Origin: Clostridia bacterium
Lineage (GTDB): Bacteria > Bacillota > Clostridia > Oscillospirales > CAG-272
Direction: 5' to 3'
DNA: 64,000 bases
Assembly (NCBI GenBank): GCA_017942005.1
Contig: JAGAVJ010000003.1
Coordinates: forward strand, 1 to 64,000
Under the pieces are notes generated by a model that saw nothing but the letters and a program-made list of their open reading frames with translations, did not search any database and was not told the DNA's origin. Positions within the stretch are counted from its first letter, which is position 1, and each line of letters starts with the position of its first letter. Below, in pieces: positions 16,615-24,989 of the stretch. The position numbers and the translations under genes were made by a program.

Positions 16615-16682
16615 AGTATAGGAAAACGATTTTTCATTGGTTTTGCACCGTGCGTTTGCGGCTGTCGTCAAAGCCTTATAAA

Positions 16683-16722
16683 GAAAGGAAAACTTCGCTT
16701 ACGCGAAGTTACGGTCATATTT
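16683..16722 (+). promoter_or_regulatory. Hairpin between ribosome site and start codon (esterase leader)
   Basis: GAAAGGAA, then the perfect hairpin AACTTCGCTTACGCGAAGTT (16691-16710), then ACGGTCATATTT and the ATG at 16723. If the stem forms, the Shine-Dalgarno sequence is brought to about 12 nt from the start; without it the distance is over 30 nt. Confidence 0.75.
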
Positions 16723-17379
16723 ATGAACACCTATACTGTATACACAAAGGAAGTCGAGGTTGCCGGAAAGCTCTCCGGTATCATCACCACACCAACGAAT
16801 TTTGATCCTGCCAAGGAATCGCTGCCTGTTATCGTATTTCTGAACGGTGCTGGAGAACGCGGCATGTCTCCCGACCTCCTTCTGCGCCATGCAATTCCGA
16901 AACTGTTTGTACGCGACCCCGACTATCATGGACTGCGCGTCATCACCATGTCCCCGCAGTGCCCGGAGGGCATGACCTGGAACCACCTTGCATTTCCGGC
17001 AATGGACTGGATTCGTTCCGCTGTGAAGGAATACAATGGCGATGAAAGCCGCATTTCCATCTGCGGTATCTCCATGGGAGGATTCGGCACATGGGAAATG
17101 CTCTGCACCTTCCCGGATTACTTTTCCTGCGGCGCTCCAGTCTGCGGCGGCGGTCTTTCCTGGCGTGCAGACCTTTTGCGCGGACAGCATATCCGTGTCT
17201 ATCACTCTGTAGACGATGGCTGTGTCCCGTTTTCCTATTCTGTACAGATGGTGGAAGCAGCCAAACGCAACGGCGCCCATGTGACGTTTTTCCCCACAGA
17301 TGGCTACGATCACAACTGCTGGGACAATGCATTTGAGGAAACCGACCTGATCGAATGGCTTGTGTCAAACCACAAGTAA
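16723..17379 (+). CDS. Alpha/beta-hydrolase, esterase/dienelactone-hydrolase type
   Basis: 218 aa, no signal peptide. The nucleophile elbow GISMGGFG (Ser near residue 116), the acid in SVDDGCVPF and the histidine in GYDHNCWDN make a plausible catalytic triad; VIVFLNGAGERG supplies the oxyanion region. It resembles PHB-depolymerase/carboxylesterase-type proteins used to de-esterify sugars. Divergently transcribed from the lipoprotein-GH27 operon, which suggests removal of acyl groups from the same imported glycan. Monocistronic: a terminator follows. Confidence 0.85.
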   Translation: MNTYTVYTKEVEVAGKLSGIITTPTNFDPAKESLPVIVFLNGAGERGMSPDLLLRHAIPKLFVRDPDYHGLRVITMSPQCPEGMTWNHLAFPAMDWIRSAVKEYNGDESRISICGISMGGFGTWEMLCTFPDYFSCGAPVCGGGLSWRADLLRGQHIRVYHSVDDGCVPFSYSVQMVEAAKRNGAHVTFFPTDGYDHNCWDNAFEETDLIEWLVSNHK

Positions 17380-17400
17380 GATATTGCGGTTCATTTAAAT

Positions 17401-17445
17401 AAAAGGGGATTATGGAATTGTTTCACTCCATAATCCCCTTTTATG
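17401..17445. terminator. Esterase gene terminator, probably bidirectional
   Basis: AAAAGGGGATTATGGA (17401-17416) pairs perfectly with TCCATAATCCCCTTTT (17427-17442) around a 10-nt loop. Confidence 0.88.
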
Positions 17446-17488
17446 CTTCATATCAGAAATTGCGTTATTAGAACTTGCTTTTCTCCTA

Positions 17489-17516
17489 TTGCTTTTTTTA
17501 GAATTTTCAGTATAAT
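17489..17516 (+). promoter_or_regulatory. Probable purA promoter
   Basis: TTGCTT (17489-17494), 16-nt spacer, TATAAT (17511-17516). The leader is about 150 nt with no purine riboswitch that I can recognise. Confidence 0.55.
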
Positions 17517-17672
17517 AATATATGTACATTGGTATTTCCGTAAAACTGTTTAAAACACATTGCAAACGCACAGGAAATTCGGGATGGAGTACAGCGTGTG
17601 TGACATGATATCACAACGTTACAAATGAAAAAAAGCGCACGTTACAGTTACAGAGGAAGAGGTATCGTATCT

Positions 17673-18956
17673 ATGTTAAACGCAATTGCAGGCATCAACT
17701 GGGGAGACGAAGGCAAGGGCAGAATGGTAGATTTGCTCGCAGAACAGAGTGATATCGTCTGCCGGTATCAAGGCGGCAACAATGCCGGACATACCGTCAT
17801 CAATCATCTTGGAAAGTTCATATTGAATCTCCTGCCGTCGGGTATCCTGCGCCCGGAGGTGGTCAATGTCATGGGCAATGGCATGGTCATCGACTTAAAG
17901 CATCTTTGCGGAGAAATCAAGGCTTTGCAGGACAAGGGCGTCATCATAACTCCTGACAATCTGAAAATTTCCGACAAGGCGATTGTCTGCATGCCTTACC
18001 ATGTAGAACAGGATGCGCTGGAAGAAGCGCGTCTTGCGGGCAGCGCATACGGTTCTACCCGCCGCGGCATTGCCTATGTATACGGCGACAAATATATGAA
18101 AAAAGGAATCCGTATGGGGGACTTGTTTGATACCGCCTCCATCCGCTCCGAAGTCGAAAACATCGTTGCATGGAAGAACCTGACGCTGAAAGGCGTATAC
18201 GGCAAGGAAGGGGTTTCCGTCGACGACATGATGGCATACCTTGAAACCTATGGCTCTATTTTAAAGCCTTTCATCTGCGATGTTTCCACCTATCTTGAAA
18301 ATGCCGTCAAGGAAGGCAAAAACATCCTCTTTGAAGCACAGCTGGGCGCTTTGCGCGACATCGATTTCGGCATTTATCCGTTTACCTCGTCTTCTTCTAC
18401 CATTGCGGCATATGCGCCCATCGGTGCGGGCATTCCGGGACACAAGCTCGACTATTCCCTTGGTATTATGAAGGCATATTCCTCCTGCGTCGGTGCAGGA
18501 CCGTTTACCGCAGAGCTGTTCGGTGATGCGGGTAATGCGCTCAGAGAAGCCGGCGGAGAATACGGCGCTGCAACCGGCAGACAGCGCCGCGTCGGCGGTT
18601 TTGATGTGGTGGCAAGTCGTTATGGCTGTCGTATGCAGGGGGCAGATGAAATTGCGCTGACCAAGCTGGATATTCTGTCCTATCTTGACAAGATTCCCGT
18701 CTGTGTCGCCTATGAAGTGGACGGCGTGAGAACCGATATCTTCCCGACCGGAGGAGCGCTTGACCGTGCAAAGCCGATCTATGAATATTTCGACGGTTGG
18801 AACGAAGACATTTCCGCTTGCAGAACCTTTGAGGACCTGCCGGAAAATGCAAAGAAGTATGTAAACTATATTGAAAGCGCGGTCGGCTGCAAGATTCGCT
18901 ATATTTCCGTCGGTGCGGAACGTGAAGCGTATATTGACCGCAAACGCAGCTATTGA
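17673..18956 (+). CDS. purA: Adenylosuccinate synthetase
   Basis: 427 aa, the normal length. It makes adenylosuccinate from IMP, aspartate and GTP, the first step to AMP. Motifs: GINWGDEGKGRMVD (GTP loop with catalytic Asp and Lys), GGNNAGHTV, GSTRRGIAYVYGDK, and the C-terminal switch region GATGRQRRVGGFD. I chose ATG 17673 because GAGGAAGAGG lies 12 nt upstream and the family begins directly before this loop; the frame can be extended 16 codons to 17625 without support. Single gene with its own promoter and terminator. Confidence 0.97.
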   Translation: MLNAIAGINWGDEGKGRMVDLLAEQSDIVCRYQGGNNAGHTVINHLGKFILNLLPSGILRPEVVNVMGNGMVIDLKHLCGEIKALQDKGVIITPDNLKISDKAIVCMPYHVEQDALEEARLAGSAYGSTRRGIAYVYGDKYMKKGIRMGDLFDTASIRSEVENIVAWKNLTLKGVYGKEGVSVDDMMAYLETYGSILKPFICDVSTYLENAVKEGKNILFEAQLGALRDIDFGIYPFTSSSSTIAAYAPIGAGIPGHKLDYSLGIMKAYSSCVGAGPFTAELFGDAGNALREAGGEYGAATGRQRRVGGFDVVASRYGCRMQGADEIALTKLDILSYLDKIPVCVAYEVDGVRTDIFPTGGALDRAKPIYEYFDGWNEDISACRTFEDLPENAKKYVNYIESAVGCKIRYISVGAEREAYIDRKRSY

Positions 18957-19000
18957 TATTCCAATTAAATAAGCATTCCTTCAGATACCGTTAAAATTTT

Positions 19001-19041
19001 GGGCTGCTGCAAATTGAAAGTTTGCAGCAGCCTCGACTTTT
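19001..19041 (+). terminator. purA terminator (GGCTGCTGCAAA hairpin)
   Basis: GGCTGCTGCAAA (19002-19013) pairs with TTTGCAGCAGCC (19021-19032). The T tract (TCGACTTTTC) is weak. It separates two converging genes and is nearly identical to the purC terminator. Confidence 0.75.
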
Positions 19042-19054
19042 CATGCGGTTTCAT

Positions 19055-20407
19055 TTATGAAAGTTCTGCAACAATTTCCACGGTCTTGATGCCTTTATGC
19101 TTCACACCCTCTGCATCCGGAACATAAAAATCGCTGAATGCGAGCAGCGCACGGTTATCCGCAATAGGCAAAATGGTACAGTTGCAGCAGCTTCCTGCCC
19201 ACTGGTGAAAATTCGGACGCACAGGCGGATTGTTGGCAAGGACGCTGCGGTCGCCGTCCGTCATGACTTCAAGGGCATCCGTCCAAGTATGTCCGCTGTC
19301 CATACTGGCATAGACAAAAATACCGGGACGTGTAATAACTGCAAGCGTGACGCCGTTTTCAAGCTGCAATAACTGTGGGAGTGCGCCGCGATCTTTGAAG
19401 TATTCCGGCTTTGACCAGGTTCTGCCGCCGTCCTCGGAACGGGACAAATAGGTCGGACCCCATTCCGGAGCACCGTGAAAAACATCGCAGGTACGCAAAA
19501 TACAAAGAATCGAGCCATCCGGCATAAACGCAAGATTCGGTTCGTCAAAGCCGCTCTTCAGATGCGCCAGAGGGTCCTTCTCTTCATCTGGCTCCTTGTA
19601 GGGAATATACCCGCGCAGCTGCCAGGTTTTTCCGTTGTCGGCAGAATGAAGAATATAAGAATTGGTCGTTCCTTCATATACGCCTGTAAACGGGTTTGCG
19701 CCGTTTCCGATATAATGCGCCAAATAGAGCGTCCCGTCTGGTGCAACCTTAACGTCACGGCAGCTGTACAATCCGGCATTGGCAAGCATCACAGATTCCA
19801 AGTCCGTTCTTTGCGCATGAGACGGCGGAAAGCTGACAGTTGTGCGGTACTTCCAATCGACGTTTGCGTACTGTTTAACTCCTTCTGTCATTCCGTTTTC
19901 CAGTCGGTGGAAGCAAAACCGTTTTTCAATCAGCCCATCCGGAATGGAATCCAGCCAGTATACCTTGTATCGGGAGCCAAAAATATCGGAATAGATTGTA
20001 ATGGGAAACGGAAGACAATCGGCAGAATCCGGCTTTTGCGGTGTTAGAGAATCGGTCGGAATATGATATGTTGCAAAAGCCCAAGGCGCTTCCTTCACGC
20101 CAATCAAACTTGTCGGTAGATTGGGGACAGAACGGAGAACATCTCCGTTTGGCAGCTGCGTCCCCATCATATCCTTGTCTTCCTTTGCTGCCGGACGCCA
20201 GTGTTCTCCCACATCCTCTGTAACAAGCCATTTCCCGGCGGTATCGCCGTCCAAGCACACCCATGCATCGTCATCGTCATGGATATATATACCGATATTC
20301 CCGTTTTTCATCGGATAGAGTTTGGGAAACTGCACCCACCCCCACGAAAGCTGCTCCATGGTATCGCCGATATAGACGACACGTTCCTTTTCTTTATAAA
20401 GATTCAT
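19055..20407 (-). CDS. Sialidase-like protein with BNR/Asp-box repeats
   Basis: 450 aa, no signal peptide. Four Asp boxes (S/T-x-D-x-G-x-x-W) mark a six-bladed beta-propeller: VTEDVGEHW, SADNGKTW, SEDGGRTW and SMDSGHTW. Such propellers occur in exo-sialidases (GH33) and some other glycosidases; the arginine triad cannot be verified by eye, so sialic acid specificity is inferred. ATG 20407 is used because AGAGGAA lies 9 nt upstream, inside the tail of the lipoprotein gene; a TTG precedes it. Second gene of a two-gene operon with lipoprotein 2, converging on purA. Confidence 0.8.
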   Translation of the reverse strand: MNLYKEKERVVYIGDTMEQLSWGWVQFPKLYPMKNGNIGIYIHDDDDAWVCLDGDTAGKWLVTEDVGEHWRPAAKEDKDMMGTQLPNGDVLRSVPNLPTSLIGVKEAPWAFATYHIPTDSLTPQKPDSADCLPFPITIYSDIFGSRYKVYWLDSIPDGLIEKRFCFHRLENGMTEGVKQYANVDWKYRTTVSFPPSHAQRTDLESVMLANAGLYSCRDVKVAPDGTLYLAHYIGNGANPFTGVYEGTTNSYILHSADNGKTWQLRGYIPYKEPDEEKDPLAHLKSGFDEPNLAFMPDGSILCILRTCDVFHGAPEWGPTYLSRSEDGGRTWSKPEYFKDRGALPQLLQLENGVTLAVITRPGIFVYASMDSGHTWTDALEVMTDGDRSVLANNPPVRPNFHQWAGSCCNCTILPIADNRALLAFSDFYVPDAEGVKHKGIKTVEIVAELS

Positions 20408-20418
20408 CAATTTTCCTC

Positions 20419-21864
20419 TCAGCTGTTCACATTCGCCTTATATGCATCTACAACATCATCAATCTGCTTTTGCACCTTGTCTTCAATTTTGGTAAAATAG
20501 GAAGCAAAATCAGTATTGCCCTTTTGAATATACTGTTCCGCAACGCGGGAAAATACCTCTGTCAATGCAATTGGCAAATCATACTGGAGCGTTGAAAATA
20601 CAATATCCAGCATTTCCTCAGAATCGTTGTCGCGTGCAATTTTACCCATCAGCATATTGTCATAAAATGCGGGCTTGACGGTCTTCATGGATTCATACGC
20701 TAATGATTCCAAAAGCACACCCGTTCGATCAAGATCGGAATTGGTGGTCGGAATCATCATAAAAAACGGATACCCGCCGTGGCTGATATAGTCCTTCTGC
20801 TCTTCATTGTATTTCGGAGCGGGAACGATACCGAAATCAATATCCATCTGCCGCAGCTTCTGGGCATTGCCAAGACCTTCAATATAAAACAGCGCCCGTC
20901 CCTCGCGGAAGACTTCAACACCTCCGTTATTGTCCGCATTTCCTGCTGGATTGCGCAGACCGGGATAATTGACATAAAGGTCAGCGGCAGCAGTCAGGCG
21001 TTCGATATAATACGCCGTATTCAAATCGAAATACGGCAGGTCCTCCTCGTCCTTTGTCACCGTCATCATGGCGCCAATACCGGTGGGAACCGTACAACTG
21101 TACTGCCCGTACCATGTGGTTAAGCCGTATTGATCCGCCTCTGTCCAAGTGCCGTCGCCATCAATATCTTTTGCCGCTGTCATGCCCATTTCCCGGAATT
21201 TTTCAAGCGTCCATTTGCCGTCCCGCACAAGCGCATAGGGGGACTCCATATCATAATCTGCAATCAGCTTTTTATTGAACAGCACCGGGCGTGTACTGTC
21301 GTAATGTGTGGTGTCAAACAAGCTCATACCGCAGTAGGTTTTTCCGCAAATTGTCAAATCCTTCATCGGCTTTTGAATCCACCACGGCGCCGAAAGATCG
21401 AGATGCGGGATTTCGGTAAAATCCAGAACCATATTATTGACGATCAAGTCCAGATTCATCGTCATCAGAATGACGTCAAAGGTGTCATCTCCTGCCTGAA
21501 TGGATTTCTGCGCGTCTTTTATAAGGTTTTTTGTAGATATCTCCGTGATTTTGACATTGAACTGTTCCTCTGTCGCACAGTTTCGCTGGAAAATGGCGTC
21601 ATTGACCGCTTCTCCGACCTCTTCTTCCGCCGTTACAACGTAGGTTGTCATCCAGCTTGCCGTATTGCCGTTCAGAAAACAAAAATCATCTCCCTTATAA
21701 TCGGCTTCCGGAAGTATGGGAACCGCTTCCTGCTCTACGGTCGTTTCTGCAGTTTCGGTAACTGCCGTCTGCAAATCGGTTTCCGTCTGCGCATTGGAAA
21801 TCGCTTCCTCTCCGCACGAGGTCAAAAGCAAACACAGTACCACAAGAAAATAACGATTTTTCAT
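20419..21864 (-). CDS. Extracellular solute-binding lipoprotein, paralogue 2
   Basis: 481 aa. Lipobox LCLLLTSC (Cys 17). Shares with its paralogues DAIFQRNCATEEQFNVKITEI, a calcium-loop-like DIDGDGTWTEADQYGL, and FGIVPAPKYNEEQKDYIS. Predicted to bind a sugar for ABC import; again no permease is nearby. It is followed after 11 nt by the sialidase-like gene, whose ribosome site overlaps its end, so the ligand may be a sialylated glycan. GAAAGGATGAAATGTC gives a normal ribosome site without the inserted hairpin found elsewhere. Confidence 0.87.
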   Translation of the reverse strand: MKNRYFLVVLCLLLTSCGEEAISNAQTETDLQTAVTETAETTVEQEAVPILPEADYKGDDFCFLNGNTASWMTTYVVTAEEEVGEAVNDAIFQRNCATEEQFNVKITEISTKNLIKDAQKSIQAGDDTFDVILMTMNLDLIVNNMVLDFTEIPHLDLSAPWWIQKPMKDLTICGKTYCGMSLFDTTHYDSTRPVLFNKKLIADYDMESPYALVRDGKWTLEKFREMGMTAAKDIDGDGTWTEADQYGLTTWYGQYSCTVPTGIGAMMTVTKDEEDLPYFDLNTAYYIERLTAAADLYVNYPGLRNPAGNADNNGGVEVFREGRALFYIEGLGNAQKLRQMDIDFGIVPAPKYNEEQKDYISHGGYPFFMMIPTTNSDLDRTGVLLESLAYESMKTVKPAFYDNMLMGKIARDNDSEEMLDIVFSTLQYDLPIALTEVFSRVAEQYIQKGNTDFASYFTKIEDKVQKQIDDVVDAYKANVNS

Positions 21865-21944
21865 GACATTTCATCCTTTCTATCTGTGTAGATTCTGCTA
21901 TTTTGTTCATTTGTAACGCATGTGGAGTCCCAATCATTTTGTTT

Positions 21945-21973
21945 ATTCTAACATATTTATTGCTTGTTGTCAA
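21945..21973 (-). promoter_or_regulatory. Promoter of the lipoprotein 2 - sialidase operon
   Basis: Perfect TTGACA (21968-21973, minus strand), 17-nt spacer, TAGAAT (21945-21950). Confidence 0.82.
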
Positions 21974-22001
21974 GCGCTTTATACGATACTTTTTCAAAAT
22001 C

Positions 22002-22148
22002 ATGTCCCATTCCTATAACAAACTTTATGATGACGGAAGTATTGTCATACAAAACGGAACTTATTCCGCTGTCAAACAAAACGAAAAAAACAACACGCTT
22101 TTTCAAAATCAAAGCAGCGGTGCGATGGAAATACGGACAGAAGCATAA
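22002..22148 (+). CDS. Possible 48-residue ORF, unknown
   Basis: Begins MSHSYNKLYDDGSIVIQNG and ends directly before a bidirectional terminator, which favours a real short transcript. No good ribosome site precedes the ATG. Between lipoprotein 2 and rpsR nothing else is visible. Confidence 0.28.
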   Translation: MSHSYNKLYDDGSIVIQNGTYSAVKQNEKNNTLFQNQSSGAMEIRTEA

Positions 22149-22195
22149 AAAAAGGCTGCTGTAATTTCGTACAGCAACCCTTTTGGTTGTTTTTT
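22149..22195. terminator. rpsF-ssb-rpsR terminator
   Basis: On the minus strand GGTTGCTGTAC pairs with TACAGCAGCC, followed by seven T. A U-rich end also exists on the plus strand, so it is likely bidirectional. Confidence 0.85.
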
Positions 22196-22219
22196 GAGAG
22201 GAGACAAAGCGGCTTTCAA

Positions 22220-22534
22220 TCAGTCGCTGATATAGGGCAGAAGTGCAACGATGCGCGCGCGCTTAATGGCATCGGTCAGCTGACGCTGATGCAGTGCGCA
22301 GGTACCGGTGATTCTTCTGGGAAGAATCTTTGCACGTTCGGAGATATACTTTCTCAGTCTGCCGACATCCTTATAGTCGACATGTTCAATCTTTTCTGCA
22401 CAGAACTGGCAAACCTTTCTTCTCTTTCCGCGGGGCTGGCTGCGGTAAGGCTTGGCTTCTCTCTGTTCCTTGACCTCTGCCGGTTTTGCTTCTGCTGCCG
22501 GCGCTGTGGTCTTTACTTCCTTTGCATTATCCAA
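22220..22534 (-). CDS. rpsR: 30S ribosomal protein S18
   Basis: 104 aa. The conserved core [37 protein letters not shown] and [13 protein letters not shown] identifies bS18, which binds the platform of the small subunit with S6. It keeps a CxxC pair (zinc type). The first 35 residues are an Ala/Glu-rich extension absent from most family members. Third gene of the classic rpsF-ssb-rpsR operon; rplI and dnaB do not follow. Confidence 0.97.
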   Translation of the reverse strand: MDNAKEVKTTAPAAEAKPAEVKEQREAKPYRSQPRGKRRKVCQFCAEKIEHVDYKDVGRLRKYISERAKILPRRITGTCALHQRQLTDAIKRARIVALLPYISD

Positions 22535-22584
22535 TTTGTTTCATTCCTTTCGTCAATTCAATGGTATGGAAGACGTTTTTCCGC

Positions 22585-23112
22585 TTAAAACGGGAGATCT
22601 TCATCTCCGCCGATGTCTTCAAATTTGGGCGCCGCCGGTTTTTCTGCTGGCTTTGCAGCAGATGCACTCTGCTGCGGTGCGTAATACGCATTTTGTGCCG
22701 GTACACCGGTATCCATACCGCTGTCACCGCTCATGCCTGCAAATGCAGGACTTGCGCCAAACGCAGCTGCACCCCCGGCACTGTCACCTTTGCTTGCGCC
22801 GAAGGAACACTCGTCGGCGACGACCTCGGTGACATAGCGTCTGTTTCCCTGCTGATCGGTATATTCGCGGCTCTGAAGCGAACCGACGATAATGATAGAG
22901 CTTCCCTTATGGAAGTACTTGGAAACAAACTCTGCCTGTGTTCTCCATGTTGTAATATTGATGAAGTCCGATGCGTAATTGCCGTTTGCATCCTTAAATC
23001 TGCGCTGGACACCGATGCGGAACGAACACACTGCAACGCCGCTGGGCGTCTGCTTCAGTTCCGGTTCAGCGACCATATTTCCCATCAGGATGACTTTATT
23101 CAGGCTTGGCAT
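22585..23112 (-). CDS. ssb: Single-stranded DNA-binding protein
   Basis: 175 aa. The OB-fold starts with LNKVILMGNMVAEPELKQTPSG and includes FINITTWRTQAEFVSKYFHKG; the disordered linker is rich in Ala/Gly/Ser, and the acidic tip ends GGDEDLPF, the docking peptide for replication and repair partners. It lies 15 nt after rpsF and 50 nt before rpsR in the same operon. Confidence 0.97.
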   Translation of the reverse strand: MPSLNKVILMGNMVAEPELKQTPSGVAVCSFRIGVQRRFKDANGNYASDFINITTWRTQAEFVSKYFHKGSSIIIVGSLQSREYTDQQGNRRYVTEVVADECSFGASKGDSAGGAAAFGASPAFAGMSGDSGMDTGVPAQNAYYAPQQSASAAKPAEKPAAPKFEDIGGDEDLPF

Positions 23113-23127
23113 AGCTGCACCTCACGC

Positions 23128-23421
23128 TTAGTGTCTGACCGTAGTCATGGCACGCATGATGTTGTCGTTGATGTTGAACAGACGGGTCAGTTCTGCAACG
23201 AACTGGGTATCTGCCTTGTGATTGACAAGGACATAATAACCTTCGTTCAAGTCATTGATCGGGTATGCAAGTCTGCGCTTGCCCCATTCATTGACTGCTT
23301 CCACTTCGCCGTTTGCTGCCATCAGCGCTGTGAACTTTTCGACAACAGCCTTGGTGTCGTCTTCTGAGAGCTGAGGATTGACGATAAACAATGTTTCATA
23401 GGAACCGATAATCTTTTCCAT
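23128..23421 (-). CDS. rpsF: 30S ribosomal protein S6
   Basis: 97 aa. Shows YETLFIVNPQLSEDDTKAVVEKF, WGKRRLAYPINDLNEGYYVL and the tail LTRLFNINDNIMRAMTTV, all typical of bS6, the partner of S18. First gene of the operon, with AAGGAGGTGC as a strong ribosome site and a perfect promoter 80 nt upstream. Confidence 0.97.
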   Translation of the reverse strand: MEKIIGSYETLFIVNPQLSEDDTKAVVEKFTALMAANGEVEAVNEWGKRRLAYPINDLNEGYYVLVNHKADTQFVAELTRLFNINDNIMRAMTTVRH

Positions 23422-23503
23422 GTGCTTTGCACCTCCTTATGGACGTATGTCAGGATGCATGTCATCCTGAAAGGATTGTATACAAGATTTTATATACTTT
23501 AGT

Positions 23504-23532
23504 ATTATACCATATCTGATAGAATCTGTCAA
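23504..23532 (-). promoter_or_regulatory. Promoter of rpsF-ssb-rpsR
   Basis: Perfect TTGACA (23527-23532, minus strand), 17-nt spacer, perfect TATAAT (23504-23509), as expected for ribosomal protein genes. Confidence 0.9.
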
Positions 23533-23610
23533 GATGATACTTTCGCTTTTTATGAACAATTTGTAAATTTCAAAAAATCCATAGAAATGCCATTCTTCTG
23601 GGTCCGTCCG

Positions 23611-23660
23611 ACAAAAAAACACCGACCGCAGCGGCTAAAAACGCGTATGCGGTCGGTATT
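23611..23660 (-). terminator. spoVT terminator
   Basis: On the minus strand ACCGACCGCA pairs with TGCGGTCGGT around a GC-containing loop, followed by GTTTTTTTG. It lies just downstream of the spoVT stop. Confidence 0.85.
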
Positions 23661-23685
23661 CTGTTGACATTTTGGAGGCTTTGCT

Positions 23686-24258
23686 TTAGTTTTCCAGTTG
23701 TCTGCCGAGAAACGCGGCGGCAGTCTGAATCAGTTTGACCTCGGTTTCAAGCGCAGATTTTTCTATACGTGCAGGGAAATCCTCTTCGCTTGTCACCGCA
23801 GCGACACAACCGATGATGTCCCCTTCTGTAAAGATGGGCTGTGCACAGACGACATAGATTCCGGTACGGTCGTCCTCACTCAGAAGAATCCTTTCCGCAG
23901 AATCGACGGCAGTCGGAGCAGTGTACAAACTGCGTCCTTCTATAATTGCATCCACATCCTGTGAAATTTTCTTGTCAAGGAACTCCTTTTTCGAGATTCC
24001 CGCAGCGGCAACCACACTGTCGCGGTCACAGACCGCAACCGGAATCCCACAGGTCTTGTAAAGACTTTCCGCATACTGCGAAGCAAAATCCACAAGCTCT
24101 CCAATGGGAGAATACTTCTTAAAAATGACCTCTCCTTCACGGTCGGTGTAAATTTCTAGGGGGTCTCCTTCACGGATGCGCATGGTGCGGCGAATTTCCT
24201 TTGGAATGACAACACGTCCAAGATCGTCGATACGGCGAACAATACCTGTAGCTTTCAT
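23686..24258 (-). CDS. spoVT: Stage V sporulation protein T (AbrB-type regulator)
   Basis: 190 aa. The N-terminal swapped-hairpin AbrB domain is almost diagnostic: MKATGIVRRIDDLGRVVIPK, EIRRTMRIREGDPLEIYTD and EVIFKKYSPI. The rest is a GAF-like sensory domain ending in AAAFLGRQLEN. SpoVT tunes gene expression in the forespore under sigma-G, so the host probably forms endospores. ATG 24258 matches family starts; an upstream ATG (24270) belongs to the GGTCA motif of the leader. A hairpin separates the ribosome site from the start. Confidence 0.95.
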   Translation of the reverse strand: MKATGIVRRIDDLGRVVIPKEIRRTMRIREGDPLEIYTDREGEVIFKKYSPIGELVDFASQYAESLYKTCGIPVAVCDRDSVVAAAGISKKEFLDKKISQDVDAIIEGRSLYTAPTAVDSAERILLSEDDRTGIYVVCAQPIFTEGDIIGCVAAVTSEEDFPARIEKSALETEVKLIQTAAAFLGRQLEN

Positions 24259-24300
24259 TTCTTTGACCATAGCTTTTGCATAACAAAAGTTTCCTTTCTT
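24259..24300 (-). promoter_or_regulatory. Hairpin between ribosome site and start codon (spoVT leader)
   Basis: On the minus strand AAGAAAGGAAA is followed by a CTTTTG/CAAAAG stem (24273-24289) and ATGGTCAAAGAA before the ATG. Same layout as the esterase leader but a different stem sequence. Confidence 0.65.
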
Positions 24301-24624
24301 GTGAAAATAGGGGTAGTTTGTAAACAAAATTGCTGCGATAAAAGCGGCAAGACATCGTTTGGATGATCTTGTATCCAAACACATATAAATACGACAATCA
24401 CTTTTATAATACGGAATTGCGGCGCGCCCGCAGGCATTTGAGCCGCAAAACACAATTTGAACGATGAATCCTTCAAATTTTTCTTTTATTTGCATTGTGC
24501 AATGTTATTATCTGTAAAAAGACTGCATTTATACGGAACACAGTTATTTTCAGGTGATGAAATGTGCAGAAGAGCGCACTCAAAATCTGGAAAATGAAAA
24601 AAAGACTGGGAATTTTATTTTTCA

Positions 24625-24723
24625 GACATATGACCATAACTCCGCGCAAGCGGAGTTTTCCTTTCTTTGTGGAGTTGTGGCGTAAGCCACAAAACACGGT
24701 CTGAAAAATTTATTTTTCAGACC
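24625..24723 (-). promoter_or_regulatory. Orphan copy of the extended hairpin leader
   Basis: On the minus strand, in order: GGTCTGAAAAA/TTTTTCAGACC stem (24698-24723), GTGGCttacGCCAC stem (24677-24691), AACTCCACAAAGAAAGGAAAA, hairpin AACTCCGCTTGCGCGGAGTT (24638-24657) and ATGGTCATATG. The reading frame after this ATG closes after four codons, so the module seems to have lost its gene. Confidence 0.65.
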
Positions 24724-24749
24724 TATCATAACAATTTACATGTTTCCCC

Positions 24750-24778
24750 TTGACTTTCCACGCGGAATCGGGTATGAT
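24750..24778 (+). promoter_or_regulatory. Promoter of ribF-dac operon
   Basis: TTGACT (24750-24755), 17-nt spacer, TATGAT (24773-24778). The MITE-like element begins 10 nt downstream, so the whole element lies in the 5' leader. No FMN riboswitch is visible. Confidence 0.7.
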
Positions 24779-24787
24779 AATACTATC

Positions 24788-24989
24788 ATGTAAGTTCGAT
24801 GAGGAGATGCTTTTTAAAAAAAGCACCTCCTCAAACTCCACCGCAAAAACTTTTTGAGATATAAAATATCATACAGCACAAACAAAAACTCAATTTTGCC
24901 CGTTTATCCAGTTTAAAATTTTTTGAATGGGGTTTGGGGAAAAGCTTTTTTTAAAAAAGTTTTCCCCATAAAATTCATTGAACTCACGT
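24788..24989. repeat. MITE-like element with inverted ends (copies 6 and 7)
   Basis: Ends ATGTAAGTTCGAT and (T)TGAACTCACGT are imperfect inverted repeats. The flanks TACTATC (24781-24787) and TACTATA (24990-24996) look like a target-site duplication. Inside are two family hairpins in opposite orientation: GAGGAGATGC/GCACCTCCTC (24801-24831) and GGGGAAAAGC/GTTTTCCCC (24936-24967). Confidence 0.75.

Noticed and set aside
24473..24636. 53-codon hydrophobic ORF reading out of the orphan leader at 24.6 kb
   Set aside because: The ATG used belongs to the GGTCAT motif and the ATG after it closes within four codons; composition is that of AT-rich intergenic DNA.
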